From positions 14,079,221 through 14,143,220 of the forward strand of contig CM055097.1 of NCBI GenBank assembly GCA_029204225.1: DNA of 64,000 bases. Reading direction: 5' to 3'. The stretch comes from Diphasiastrum complanatum (Eukaryota; Streptophyta; Lycopodiopsida; Lycopodiales; Lycopodiaceae). The stretch's first letter is position 1; the number at the start of each line of letters is the position of its first letter. Below the pieces are notes generated by a model that was not told the DNA's origin, did not search any database, and was given only the letters and a program-made list of their open reading frames with translations. A program made the position numbers and the translations under genes. Shown here piece after piece: positions 21,950 to 33,500 of the stretch.

Positions 21950-22337
21950 TAAAAAATTCTCTGATAATGCAGTAAATGTTTTTATGCAGAAAAGTTTCTT
22001 GTCTTGAACATGATCGAATGCCTAATTGTCTGATAGTTGTATGTTTGTAATCAGATGGTTTCAATCTTATCCCACACACTGATTTTACCTTGTCAAATGC
22101 ATAAGTAGATTCTACGTAGGTCAACAGTGTTTTGGCCTCACCTTGGAGGATTGTAGATCCTATCATAGAGGGTAGTAGACCCGAGGACAGAATCGAATTC
22201 CATCTGGGTTTGTTTCCGTGAGAATCTCAATAAAAGAAACCAGAGGACGAAACAATTCGTGTCTGGATACCCACTGCACCCTTATTGGGATTGAGATCAC
22301 TCTCAACAGTGGTGTCAGAGTAGAGATTTTCTCATCA
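21950..22337 (+). repeat. 5' LTR (part) of copia A copy A4
   Basis: The right edge is fixed by the primer site two bases on. The block TACGTAGGTCAACAGTG followed by GGAGGATTGTAG matches the A LTR at about 11320-11355. The left edge is uncertain and may lie as far left as 21750. Confidence 0.6.
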
Positions 22338-22338
22338 G

Positions 22339-22351
22339 TGGTATCAGAGCC
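22339..22351 (+). other. copia primer-binding site, perfect
   Basis: TGGTATCAGAGCC, complementary to the 3' end of initiator Met tRNA, lies 110 bases before the gag ATG of copy A4. It is the best-preserved of the A-family sites. Confidence 0.85.
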
Positions 22352-22460
22352 ACGACATGCTCATATCTGAGACCTAATATAGCAAAAGAGCTATCAGATC
22401 TAGGGGATAGACATTCAGCAAGAAGCCAGAAAGAATAGCTGAAAAACACAATCTACAACA

Positions 22461-22667
22461 ATGGCATCGATCAACAGTATACAATCGAAGATCTGCACAA
22501 TCCTCAACTCAGCCGGGTCAAACTTCTTAGCATGGAAGATAAAGACCTCTCTCATATTGAAGGGAGAGACCTATCTGTGTACAGACGTGTGTGCAGCCTC
22601 CACATCTGACACACAAGAGGTGATCCTTGATTCAGGAGCTACTTCACACTTTGTTACATCAAGATGA
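22461..22667 (+). pseudogene. copia A gag-protease deletion fusion
   Basis: A 68-codon open frame joins the gag start (MASINSIQSKICTILNSAGS, then LILKGETYL) directly to the protease (DVCAASTSDTQEVILDSGAT). Compared with copy A2 about 330 codons of gag are missing, yet the reading frame is kept across the join near 22575. A stop follows SHFVTSR where A2 continues. Confidence 0.8.
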
Positions 22668-23785
22668 ATAATGTATGACTTTTGAAGTACTGATCCATCA
22701 AGATTCATAGTACTTGGAGATGGATCAAAACACCAAGTGAATGGTATTGGTTCATTATTGCTCAATACAAACGGCAGAGACCGACGACTCGAAGATGTTC
22801 TCTTCGTACTCACACTGCAACAAGATTTGTTGTCAATAGCAAAGATAGCAGATGTTGGGATGCGTGTGATGTTTTCAGACGAAACGTGTAATGTCGTTGA
22901 AGCCAGCACTAGTATGTTGATCGCACAAGGAAGACAAAAAGACAACCTGTATCATTTAAAGGTACGCCTACCAACAGATGAAGCACATCAAGCCCATGAT
23001 TCTGCAGATGTTCTATGGCACAAGCGACTATGCCACATGAACTCAATGGCATTGTATCAAGCAAGCCGACATGGAGTTATCATAGGAGTAAGCATCTCGA
23101 ATGCAACTAGTTTGACCACCTGTGACGCGTGCATGAGAGGGAAGATGTCCCGAATGCCATTTACCAGAGACTCCTACAGAACAACAAAGATTCTGGAGCT
23201 GGTACATTCAGACATCTATGGACCTTTTGATGTGATCTTAGTAGGAGGCTCCAAGTACTATATAACCTTCATTGACGACTACAGTAAGTTCACCTAAGTC
23301 TACTTCATTCACAACAAATCAGAGGCATTTGACAAGTTCACAGAATATGTGAACTGGGCAGAAAATGCACATGAAACAAGGTGAAGCATATCAAAACAGA
23401 TCATGGTGGAGAGTACATCTCAAACTGATTCACTGATCCCTGCAATGATCGAGAAATCCTTCATGAAACAAGGTGAAGCATATCAAAACATATCATGGTG
23501 AAGAGTACATCTCAAATTGATTCACTGATTTCTGCAATGATCGAGAAATCCTTCACAGAAGGACAACATCCTATACACCACAACACAATGGTATTGCAGG
23601 AAGAAAGAACGGGACTCTCATGGAAGCCGCAAGGTGCATGATGGCCTATTCGAAGGCACCAAGAGTGCTATGGGCTAAAGCAGTAGCTATAGCTGCCTAC
23701 ATCCAGAACATGATAGGAAAATTAGGTGTTTCTCACACGACACCACATGAACTATGGTGGGGTAGAAAACCATTAAACTATGCGT
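22668..23785 (+). pseudogene. copia A pre-integrase and integrase (copy A4)
   Basis: The frame at 22737-23297 carries IGSLLLNTNGRDRRLEDVLF, LWHKRLCHMNSMALYQ, CDACMRGKMSRMPFTRDSYR, the first catalytic Asp (ELVHSDIYGPF) and FIDDYSKFT before a stop. Further on are TDHGGEYISN, a 92-base tandem duplication (23371-23554), the start of the Glu segment (GIAGRKNGTL in place of GVAERKN) and AYIQNMIGKLGVSHTTPHEL to WWGRKP at 23773. It ends there; similarity does not continue into RT. Confidence 0.83.
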
Positions 23786-24660
23786 GCGAAAATATGGGTG
23801 CAAAAATTGGAAATATATGCGCGAATGTGATAGACAATTAGATAATCAGATAAACGACTGAAACTTTGATTAGAAAACAAATTTTTATAACTATGAGTCT
23901 GAATCAATATACATTTTACTTGCTGCCTTGTGGTATCTCTTTTACGAAGAGTATGTAAGTGCGCAAGTGCATAAGTAAATAAGTCAGTCTGAGTCTAAGT
24001 TCGAGCTTGAATCTGAGAGTATATTATTACTATAAGTGCACATGTATTTATATTGTTACAGGATAAGTCCTTTGTCATGTACTTTTAGTACATCAATGTT
24101 TTTCAACGCATTAGAATATCCATTGTAAGCTTTATAGGCCCAAAAGGAGCTATTAGCCTTAAGAACAAGGCGGTTCCCTCTTTAGGCCCGCCAAAGTAAT
24201 TAATAAGGATAATAGGCCAACAAGGGCCCAAACTAGTTTAAATAATACTTAACAAGGGCTAACTATCTCTCAAGATAGTTAAGTTAAGTAAAGTAAGAGC
24301 ATCGTCTATAACTAGGCAAAAGACATCATTTTGTGAATCTTTTGGCTCATTTGCAAGTGAGAGCTTCTAGCTTCCTTGTGAATGTGAGTCATAGGGATCT
24401 CCATTGTTAGGTCTCATGTGCCCTATCCACATGATCAATGTTCATGTTCATATCTTGTACTCTTTCTTTCGTCACTAATGTGATTCTGTGGTGATCTCCA
24501 TGTTTCTAGCTTTCTATTGATATGCTATCATGATTGTCTTGTTATTTTTCTTGCTATTAGCTTTACTTCATTGTTATTGCTATTAGTTTTGGATTTGGCA
24601 CATGACATCCTTTGGCCTTTTTCCTTCTGTAACAGAATTCAATCGTTTCGACGGTTGATA
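23786..24660. other. Unassigned, LTR-like AT-rich DNA
   Basis: No coding signal is visible. The wording (GCGCAAGTGC, AGGCCCAAAAGG, CAAGATAGTTAAG) is reminiscent of the copia E and B LTRs but I could not align it base for base. It may be an LTR of another copia family in - orientation, starting at the abrupt end of copy A4. Confidence 0.35.
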
Positions 24661-25115
24661 TTCAACAACATTCTAGTTTCTCAGAGCCGAATAGATTCTG
24701 TTCGCGAATATTTCGCGACAGTCCTCTTCGTTTCAGCTTCGTGTTTCACGAATTGTTCGCGACATTTGTCTCTTTGCGACATTTTTCGTAATTCGCGAAT
24801 CGTTCGCGACAAATGACAATTCTTGAGCTTGAAAAGAAGCTAGAATATTTCGCGAACTGTTCGATATAGTTTCGTGACAAGTGAGCTTGAAAAACCGTCC
24901 AGAAGATTTCGCAAATTGTTCGCGATAATTTCGCGACATCTGAGGCTTGAACAAGAAACTAAAAATTTCGTGACAAGATTCTGCGCGAATCTTTTGAGCT
25001 TCAACAAGAAAGCCACGAGCTTCCACAAGACACTGTTTCGCGAATCTTTTTGAGTTGACTGCAAGACAAATTTTGTGAATCCTTCGTGAATCTTTTCGAG
25101 TTGGTCATGAATAGA
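24661..25115. repeat. TTCGCGA-rich degenerate repeat array
   Basis: The palindromic core TCGCGA, mostly as TTCGCGAA, TTCGCGAC or one-base variants (TTCGTGAC, TTCGCAAA), occurs more than ten times in about 450 bases, spaced by 10-60 bases with repeated GAGCTTGAA fillers. The A-family LTR uses similar words (TTCGCAAATGATTCG near 1960-1985), so this may be an LTR interior. No protein signal explains it. Confidence 0.7.
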
Positions 25116-25655
25116 AAAGTTTCAAGTTCGCGTTCGTTTCTTTCTCATCCTTTTCCAAGTAAACTACGCACTTTGTTCGTAGAATCAAGATCTATCTGAT
25201 CAGTTGTTCTACAGGTGGAACATTAGCAAGCTGTTCAAAGAGCCCTTTGGATTGAGTTATCAAACTTTGGTTTTGGTTGCTTGAGGCCAAGAATTATTTC
25301 TAATTATTTGCTAGTGCACCTTCCAAAATGTGATTTTTGCTTGTTTCTTTTTCATGATGCTCTTATGGACCTAATAGATGGCTTCATTAATATCTAATGA
25401 ACATTTAAGAATGTTTTTCTGATGCCTCTTTGAGGCTATGTAAGCCCTTTGGTCTGTTTTGGAGATATGTCATCATAGAAAGTGCATCCTCCTATAGATT
25501 TTTTGCATTAATGTAGCTCACACATATGGACCATACTAGTTTGGGTGACATGGAATGCATCTTGTTTATCGAGGATGGTGATTCTTGAGAAAAAAAATTA
25601 GCATTAAGACAAATCTCTCTATTTTGAGGACATAAGCAGTTCAAGAAAGGAAGAA
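25116..25655 (+). pseudogene. Tail of a gypsy element, barely readable
   Basis: Just before the LTR the + strand reads ILRT, a stop, then AVQERKNVTS. The gypsy end at 45114-45095 (-) reads LRTKPV, stop, ERKNVTT at the same distance from its LTR. A polypurine-like AAGAAAGGAAGAA precedes the LTR. The rest of 25116-25600 has no recognisable domain. Confidence 0.45.
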
Positions 25656-26085
25656 TGTTACATCCATTCGAAATGATTATAGACATGGGTATTAATTAGG
25701 CCTTCAGTAGTCGAAATTATTAGTTTTGTTTTGAAATTTCTTTCAATGTTAGTTTAATGATTAATAACCTTTGAGAGGATCTAAGCACCCAAATAATGCG
25801 AGGTGTAGCAGCATATGGTGAGTAACGACTATATGCATGTTGAGAACTATCAATAGTAACTAGAGTTATGTTTAGCATGTAGTCGGGTTGGATGGGCATA
25901 TGCACAAATGCCACCGAGGCCTATATATCTTTGTGGACATTCATCCATCTTCATCATGGGGTTTTATTTTGCAATTGTCTGTTCTCTTTCGTCACCATCA
26001 TTCACATACCATGACTCGAGGGTGAAGCCACCATGTATTGATCTCAAGCTTTTGCTTATCCCTTTCGCTCTTGGGTGACAATGAT
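25656..26085 (+). repeat. gypsy LTR, family with 48154 and 53957
   Basis: It begins TGTTACATCC right after a purine tract. Internal blocks correspond to the LTR at 48154-48655: a TATGCATGTTGAGAACTATCAATAGTAA stretch matches TATGCATGTGTAGAG...ATCAATAGCAA, and the CATCTTCATCATGG to ATTGATC part matches its second half. The right edge is approximate. Confidence 0.6.
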
Positions 26086-26944
26086 AAATAACTACATGTC
26101 AATTGAAGTGTGAAGCATATGTCCGTTAGATAACCACATATATGATAGTTCATTATAATAGAACCTCACATAAATGACGAGAGAAAATTGTAAATTTGTA
26201 AGGTCACTCTCACAAACAATAATATTCTTAATTTGTTTCGACTTAGAAAAGGAGTAAAATTTGAACTAGTGGTGACTTTAAATAAGCATTAAGTTCCAAC
26301 AAAAAGAAATTTAATAGTGGGTCTTTACATAGGGGAAGGGTCCCCCATTTTTGCACCGCTTTGGTTTAAGACAGTTGGACACACAAGTTACTAGTAGATT
26401 TGAATCTGATCGATCTAGAGTATTTTATGAAGTTTGTTCTAAGCAAGAAAATTTGTAATAGATTTAATCACTTTATTTCCAAATTTTGAAATATAATGAA
26501 GAAAGATTGTTTTTTTTCCAAATGAAAAAGGTGTAAGCATGTAATTCAAATCAACTTGGGAGGGCGTTGAATTGCAACTTGGTTACTATGGTTGGAATTG
26601 AAAGTGTCTCAAATCGAGGAAGGTCCTCTTTAAGAACCCACCTTATGCGAACCACATTGTTTTCGAAATGCATGCATTTTAGCTTACGTGCTTTCATTGA
26701 GAATAGAAACTTCCCCTCTATGAAATACCTTGCTATGCAAGGCAAGCCAAAACCCTAAATATTTAAAGCTTTAACTTGCATCACAAGGCCAAAGTTTCTA
26801 CAAAATATTCTGGGATAATTCTTATTCCCTTATTAGGGCTTTGTGAAGCCAAGACCTCTCTATCCCTGAAGGGCGACGAATAGCAATTAAAGGGCATTTG
26901 AAGGTCAAAAAACACCAAATATCCCAAGAAATTTCAAGAGCGTG
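26086..26944. other. Intergenic, nothing recognised
   Basis: Roughly 860 bases upstream of the eEF2 promoter module. I see no open frame with a known motif, no repeat structure and no element end. Confidence 0.5.
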
Positions 26945-27250
26945 CTACCGTTAGATTTAGTTATGACCGTTCAGATTTTGCCACGTTTCTGTAAATGACA
27001 TATGAGAAACGTGTACTCTTCGTCGGATTGCCTTGATACCTTAAAGTCACTCGTCGATTTAAAGCGCAGAACCGTTAGATCTCAGCATAAACGTTCAAAA
27101 TTCGCCACGTTTCTGAATGACCATACACCACGTGGCGGAGATCCAAGCGATCGGGCTCAGACTATATCGCGCCGCACGGAATGATACAAAGTCCGTGATT
27201 CTTAGACGTTCAGATCTTGCCACGTTGTGAGTAGATACACGTGGCAAGCT
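26945..27250 (+). promoter_or_regulatory. Putative eEF2 promoter with three ACGTG modules
   Basis: Three imperfect direct repeats occur at about 26949-27015, 27069-27135 and 27203-27250. Each has the order CCGTTAGAT or similar, CGTTCA, GCCACGTT, and the first two add TTTCTG. Perfect G-boxes CCACGTGG (27129-27136) and ACACGTGGCA (27237-27246) end modules 2 and 3. G-boxes bind bZIP and bHLH factors in plants. A possible TATA-like stretch (CTATATCGC) is at 27163-27171. Function is inferred from position 330-630 bases before the start codon. Confidence 0.5.
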
Positions 27251-27576
27251 TTGGACAGGCCATTCAGCGAATATGTCCAGGGTGGCTAGCGGCTGGAAGG
27301 CTAGGGCTGGAGATCCTACAAGCAAGAGCCGAAAGCTGAAGCTTATGAAATAGTTTTCGTCGCAAATTGGGAGCTGGCGCGGCGCGCACCTCCTCCTCAG
27401 GCGGCTTCTTCGTTCGCGATCCAAACCTCATCTCTGGATCGAGAGCGCTAATGCTTCGAATCTAATTGCGAGTCATCCATTTTCTTCCATCCGGTTTCTG
27501 TTTTGATTACAGCACAAGCTGTTTGGTTTCCTTTTCATTCATCTTCTCGTTTCCGGGATTCTTTAAGCCCGCCAAA

Positions 27577-30500
27577 ATGGTAAGTTACGTCTACTTTCGC
27601 TTCATTTTTCATCCGTGTGTTCGTTGTTTCCATTTTGCATGGATCTGGCACTGATAACCTCATAGGGAGCATTTTCCTTCTAGATGCGCTTCGTTTGGTG
27701 AAAGGATTTGAAGCGCGGGTTTTTTGCGCTTGTCTGATCGTCATTTCGCTTCTACAGGTGAAGTTCACGTCAGACGAGCTTCGGAGGATCATGGACAAGA
27801 AGCATAACATCAGGAATATGTCCGTTATTGCTCACGTCGACCATGGTACGCAGTTTTGAGTCTGCATAGAAATTCTTTGCCTGATCTTGTTCTGTGTGAG
27901 AACAGGATTGGCCTAATTTAGTATTGACATGCTTAGTGAGGATTAAGTATGCACCGCTTGGTAAGAGTCAACATCATAGGCAGTCTTAATTTAGTGTTGA
28001 CGTATGTAGTGAGGATTAAGTATGTACCTCTTTAGTAAGAATTTTAGATCAAAGCCAGCTTTTGCTTAACTCAAGTTCGCGTCGGGAATCAACCCCACCG
28101 TGTTGTTGCACAGTAAAAAATTGTCATGAGACATATCTTACTTATGTTAGATTTTGAAAGATTGTATCAAAAAATCTGTCCTAGCTAGTGGGTTGATCGT
28201 TCCATTTATCGAAGATGTTTGAAAACGAATGACATGAAATGAGTGTGTCGATTGGACATGACAAATGCATATTTGGATGTCGTGCGTAGCTGGAATTCTT
28301 TGTCTGCTTCCTTTCTCAGCGAGCTCCCTTTTTTGCCATCAAAAGTTTCTAGATTGCTTCACCAATCATTTTTTCATCTTAACCACCGTCCTGCCTACTG
28401 CGTAGTCTTCTGCTATTCCCTCTGTGCTTAGGTACTTATGTTGTTCGAGATTAAATTTCACTAATTGGATCTAGATGATTGGCCAGTCGCTCCGATTATC
28501 CGAGGTCTTTAAGAAATTTTATATGAGACGTTCTTTATCTGAGTGTCTGTCTGTTGGACGTGCAAAATGGACATTTGGAGGGTGTTAAGAAACTGGTTAC
28601 TTCTTTCCCATTCACTGTCCTGTTTACAGCCCAGTGATTGTTTCCCTATCAATCCTCTATAGCGGTGATGGTCATATGTAAGTTTTTGGTGAATGGATTA
28701 GTAAGTTTAAAGCGACCCTGAATTATGTGCAATAAGTAAGTCTGGGAAGTCCTTAAATTACGTACATCACTAGACTTACACAACATTATCCATAATCATT
28801 CATAATACTCATATTGTATAACACATATAGTTGCTATATAAGTTTGTTTGCAATTCTGTCATACGACCAAATGTTTAAGGATATTTGATATTGAAAGAGC
28901 AACACAATTATGACAGAGATCGGAACAGAAGGCTGACACTTCAAGGTCCTAGAACTTGTTACAAACAAGTTTGCTTACTTAGAATGTATACATAACATAC
29001 ATACAGGAACTTTTCTTATGTGATAAAAACCTTTTACAAGAATTTCATACACTACCTGACAACATGGGCTTCAAGCTCTGGATCCCAGCAGCAAGGGATT
29101 CTTACACTGCAGGACATGATTGATCCTCACCAGAATGGTGCTGTGCTGTTCAGCCCTACTATTTTCTTGCTCGTATTTTAGATGTTTCCAGTGAAAAAGA
29201 ACATATTTACTCTCCTTTCATTTAACTTTCCCAGAATGTAATAACCTTAGCAGTACAACAGACATATCTATATAAAGAAAAACAATTGTGTCATACATAA
29301 ATCTAGAGTTAAAAGAAATAATTTGTTTGTCAGTTCTGTCGTTCGAGAAACCATGAACCCGCAGTTTAAGAAAACTGCTACTTATGAATCAGGACTTGCG
29401 GTTTTGAGCTGTTTTGAAGCATGCAGCAAATTGTGGTTTGAGATCTCTTGTTCCCCTTACCTTTACTCCTGTTTTCAATACTTTATTGCCTTGATATTAG
29501 GGAAATCTCTATCACGTATTGTTGGAGAGCAGCGTATTTTACTAAGAACACAGCACCGGTGTTGTGTCCCTTGAGGCTTGAATTGAAAGTGTAAAAAGAC
29601 TTGAGCTTATTTAAACATAGCCATGATCTATGAAAGCTGACTTTCCAAATTTGCCTCGCAATTTGAGGCATAAAATTTGGATTTGCCTTTCTATTGACAC
29701 TCAGTTTTTTGTCTTTTAATAGTCCTTTGTCCTGCATTGCAACCTGCAATTTTCAGGCGTGAGTTGGAGTTACTGAGGTTGTCTCTCCTTCAAACATGGC
29801 TGATTTTCCTGGTCCCCTTCTGTCTGTCTCTCTTCTCTCTCTCTCATACAAATGCACACACATACAAATGGATACGAGGGGTTTCTCTGTCCAATAATGT
29901 GAAGGGTTACCAACTCTTTGCTTCCACAACTGCCACTTAGCAAAAAGATTTGGCCTTCTTGCATGCCGATACTTTTTGTGAGGGAGAGGGAATCATGTCC
30001 TTTGAGCATCCGAGGAATGTTCTCACATTTGACTCAGAGAGCTTTGCTGTGTGAATTGTGTACTGGCTTGTTATTAGTGTTTCCCTGATATTCATCAGTT
30101 TTATGGGTATATGAGTCTGATTTGAGTGCTCAGATGATAAAAGATATCTCAGACTAGAGTTTCTGATTTGGTTTGACCTTGTCTGACAAGAGACTTCTGA
30201 ATCTCTGAGCACTCATCATATTCATCTTGGGGCATTCAGTACACTTTTTCAAGGAATGATCTGGCATTTGGCTTAAGAATGTTTCGCTACGTAATGTCAT
30301 GCACTACATCCACTAATATTTCTGTGATCTACATTATTTTGTATGTGGATACACACTGAGATGTTTTGATTTAGAGTTTCTGATTCGGGTTGACCCGCCT
30401 GAAAAGAAACTTTTGACTGTCCACGCACTCATCATATTCAACTCGGAATATTTGAATGTATCATGTTGTTGAATCCCGATCTTTCAATCTGAAGTATTTT

Positions 30501-33500
30501 TGTCTCCTCTGCCTTTGTTCGTCATCCTCATTAACATACTGTTTGTGGTTTTATTAGATTGAACTTGAATGGTCTTGAAAAATTGGTTGAAGGGGCTTGT
30601 AAAGTTGATAGTGAGTAGTAACCTGTGTCATACATTGGTAATTTTTTATAGACTTTATACATAATTTGTTCCAACAAGTACTTGTACACTTGAACGACAC
30701 ATTGGAGGGGAAGTAACTTTTTGCCAGGTGTTAAAGTGATGTTATTCCTGGAGGTTTTTAGAATTTTAGATCATTCCGAAAATATTCTATCTAAATCTTG
30801 TCTTTCATGGTGAGTGAGTATGTTTGATTCAGAGGGCTTTTAACATCATGTACTAGCTTTCCGTTAGTGTATCCCTGATATATGTCAAATTGTATGTGTA
30901 TACAAGTCTGAGCTTTCAGTGGTTACTGGTAAGATGTCAAAAGATTGTTCAGACTAGAGTTTCTGATCCAGTTTGACCATGCCGAAGAGAAATTTTGACT
31001 GTCTGAGCACTCATCATAGTCAACTGAACTTTCTTGGTAAATGATCTCAAATGTGACACTGAGGGCATTGCCATGTAACATCATCTACTAGTTGTATTCG
31101 TATTTCCTTGATGTACATCACATATGTAGTATGTATATAATTTTGTCCTTTCAGTGCTATGATGATAAAAGATATTTCGGACTAGAGTTTCTGATCCGGT
31201 TCGACGGTCTGAAGAGAAACTTTTGATTCTGAGCACTTATTATGTTCAGCTTTGGGCGTTGAATTCTTTGACATTTTTCAAAGGGTTGTACAACTTATGG
31301 GAGGGGAAAGTGATGTTTTTGTAAAGTTTCCTAGAATTGACAAAATCTTCTATTTAAATATTGGCCTTTTTTGTGAAGTGAGTAGTTGCTACTATTTGCC
31401 TTGTGAAAGGCATGCCAAGCAGACAAACGAGAACAACTTTCTTCAGTGTATAGTCTTGTGTACAAGTTCAACAAAGTCAGTTTTCTAGTAGATATCCTTG
31501 TCTGAGATTGGAATATTATGGCTTAAAACTTGATTCGTTATTGTCTCTATGCTTCTTTCAAGAATGTATAGGACCTATCATCTAATGAAAAGCATAGAAT
31601 TAATGAACTGTTATCGGTTCACCACGGTTCTGAGAACCGTACAGTGAACTATATGGTTCTTAATTTTTTTTGCCCAGAACCGTGGTGAACCGTACTGATT
31701 AATTAATTAATTAATTAATTTTTTTGGTTCCCCCCCAAAAATAACCCCAAAATATGCAAAAAAAGGGCCAAAAAAATCTGTGAAATCTGTGAATTCTGTG
31801 AATTCATCTATGAAATCTGTGAAATCATCTGTATCATCTGTGAAATCATCTGTATCATCTGTCAAATGACACACATCATCTGTACATCTGTGAAATCATC
31901 TGTATCATCTGTAAAATCATCTGTACATCTGTATCATCTGTGAAATCATCTGTATCATCTGTCAAATCATCTGTACATCATGTGAAATCTGTGAAATCTG
32001 TCAAATCAGTGATGATTTCAGATCATTTCACATCTGTCAAAATCATCTGTATCATCTGTCAAATCATCTGTACATCATGTGAAATCTGTCGAATCTGTAT
32101 CATCTGTGAAATCTATGAAATCATCTGTGAAATCTGTGAATTTGGTAATCAATTAATTAATTAATTAATCAAATAGAGGAACCGTATCACGGTTCATGAA
32201 CCGTGGTACGGTTCACCCTGCAGTTCCCAGGACCCACGGTTCTGAGAACCGTGGGTTCTATGCCTAAAAGTTGTCCGATTTAGTAACGGATTTTAAATAT
32301 CTGTCAATGTCAAAAGTGATGTTTTACTAAGTGATATTGGAAGTTTTGATTTGCATCGTGGTAGCTTTTTTTCCAATAGATGTTTTCTAGTTAATCAAAA
32401 ATATTTCGAGAATTATTGTCTGTAAAGTTTTCTTCCTTGGTAAGATTAGTAGTCTGTCAAAGTTGTGTCGAGGAGACAAACATGTTAAGAGTTTCTACAA
32501 TTCCTAATATCATGCAGAAGTTAGACAGCTCTATGAGGTGGACACTACGATACTTAGATTGCAAGTGTTAATACCTGTCTGCTACATTATTTATTTTTTT
32601 AATCTTTTTTGGCTCTGAGAAATAATGTGAAAAGAACCTTGGGGGTGTAGCCCAAATTTGGTATTCTTCAAGTGTATTTGGGTAAGTAGCATGTAAACCT
32701 ACTTGTTCATGTAGGCAAAAGGGATATCGTTTCAGTAATTTGTGTCTCCTGCACACAAGAATATAGGCCATTTGTGCTATGGTACACTTATGGCTTTTGA
32801 AGTCATGTCTGCATACATTTTGACTCTTGTTTTGGTACACATGCAGGAAAATCAACTCTCACAGACTCACTGGTGGCAGCAGCAGGAATCATTGCTCAAG
32901 CGGATGCTGGAGATGTCCGACTGACTGACACTCGTCAAGATGAAGCCGAGCGTGGCATCACGATAAAGTCTACTGGTATCTCTTTGTATTATGAGATGGA
33001 AGATGCTGCTGTCAAGGACTTCAAGGGGGAGAGAGATGGCCATGAGTACCTGATCAATCTGATTGATTCACCTGGACACGTAGATTTTTCATCAGAGGTG
33101 ACTGCAGCTCTTCGGATTACAGATGGGGCATTAGTGGTGGTAGATTGTGTTGAAGGAGTTTGTGTTCAAACTGAAACTGTTCTCCGTCAGGCTTTGGGTG
33201 AGAGAATCAGGCCTGTTCTTACAGTCAATAAAATGGACAGGTGTTTTTTAGAGTTGCAGGTTGATGGAGAAGAAGCCTATCAGACTTTTCAACGTGTCAT
33301 TGAGAATGCTAACGTGATCATGGCTACCTATGAAGATAACCTTCTTGGTGATGTCCAAGTATATCCAGAGAAGGGAACAGTCGCTTTTTCTGCTGGCTTG
33401 CATGGTTGGGCTTTTACACTCACAAACTTTGCTAAAATGTATGCCTCAAAGTTTAATGTTGACGAGAAGAAAATGATGGAGCGGCTTTGGGGGGAGAACT

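Larger units (their letters stand above)
27846..32846 (+). other. eEF2 intron 2 (5,001 bases)
   Basis: The donor is CATG|GTACGC and the acceptor ACATGCAG|GAAAATC. It is very long for this gene and hosts repeats: a ~70-base duplication at 27920-28050 (AGTGAGGATTAAGTATG twice), four copies of a ~229-base unit at 30011-31262, and a foldback-like element at 31592-32263. Between 28100 and 30000 I see no gene or element. Confidence 0.9.

Noticed and set aside
24733-25064. Two overlapping - strand open frames in the TCGCGA array
   Set aside because: They are by-products of the repeat (REQFAKSSG-like wording) with no conserved domain.
27095-27424. 109-codon - strand open frame over the eEF2 promoter and 5' UTR
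   Set aside because: It lies antisense to the promoter repeats, has no motif and is explained by GC-rich wording.
31770-32145. CRISPR-like direct repeats
   Set aside because: The units have no unique spacers of constant length, and the context is a plant intron; it is a minisatellite.
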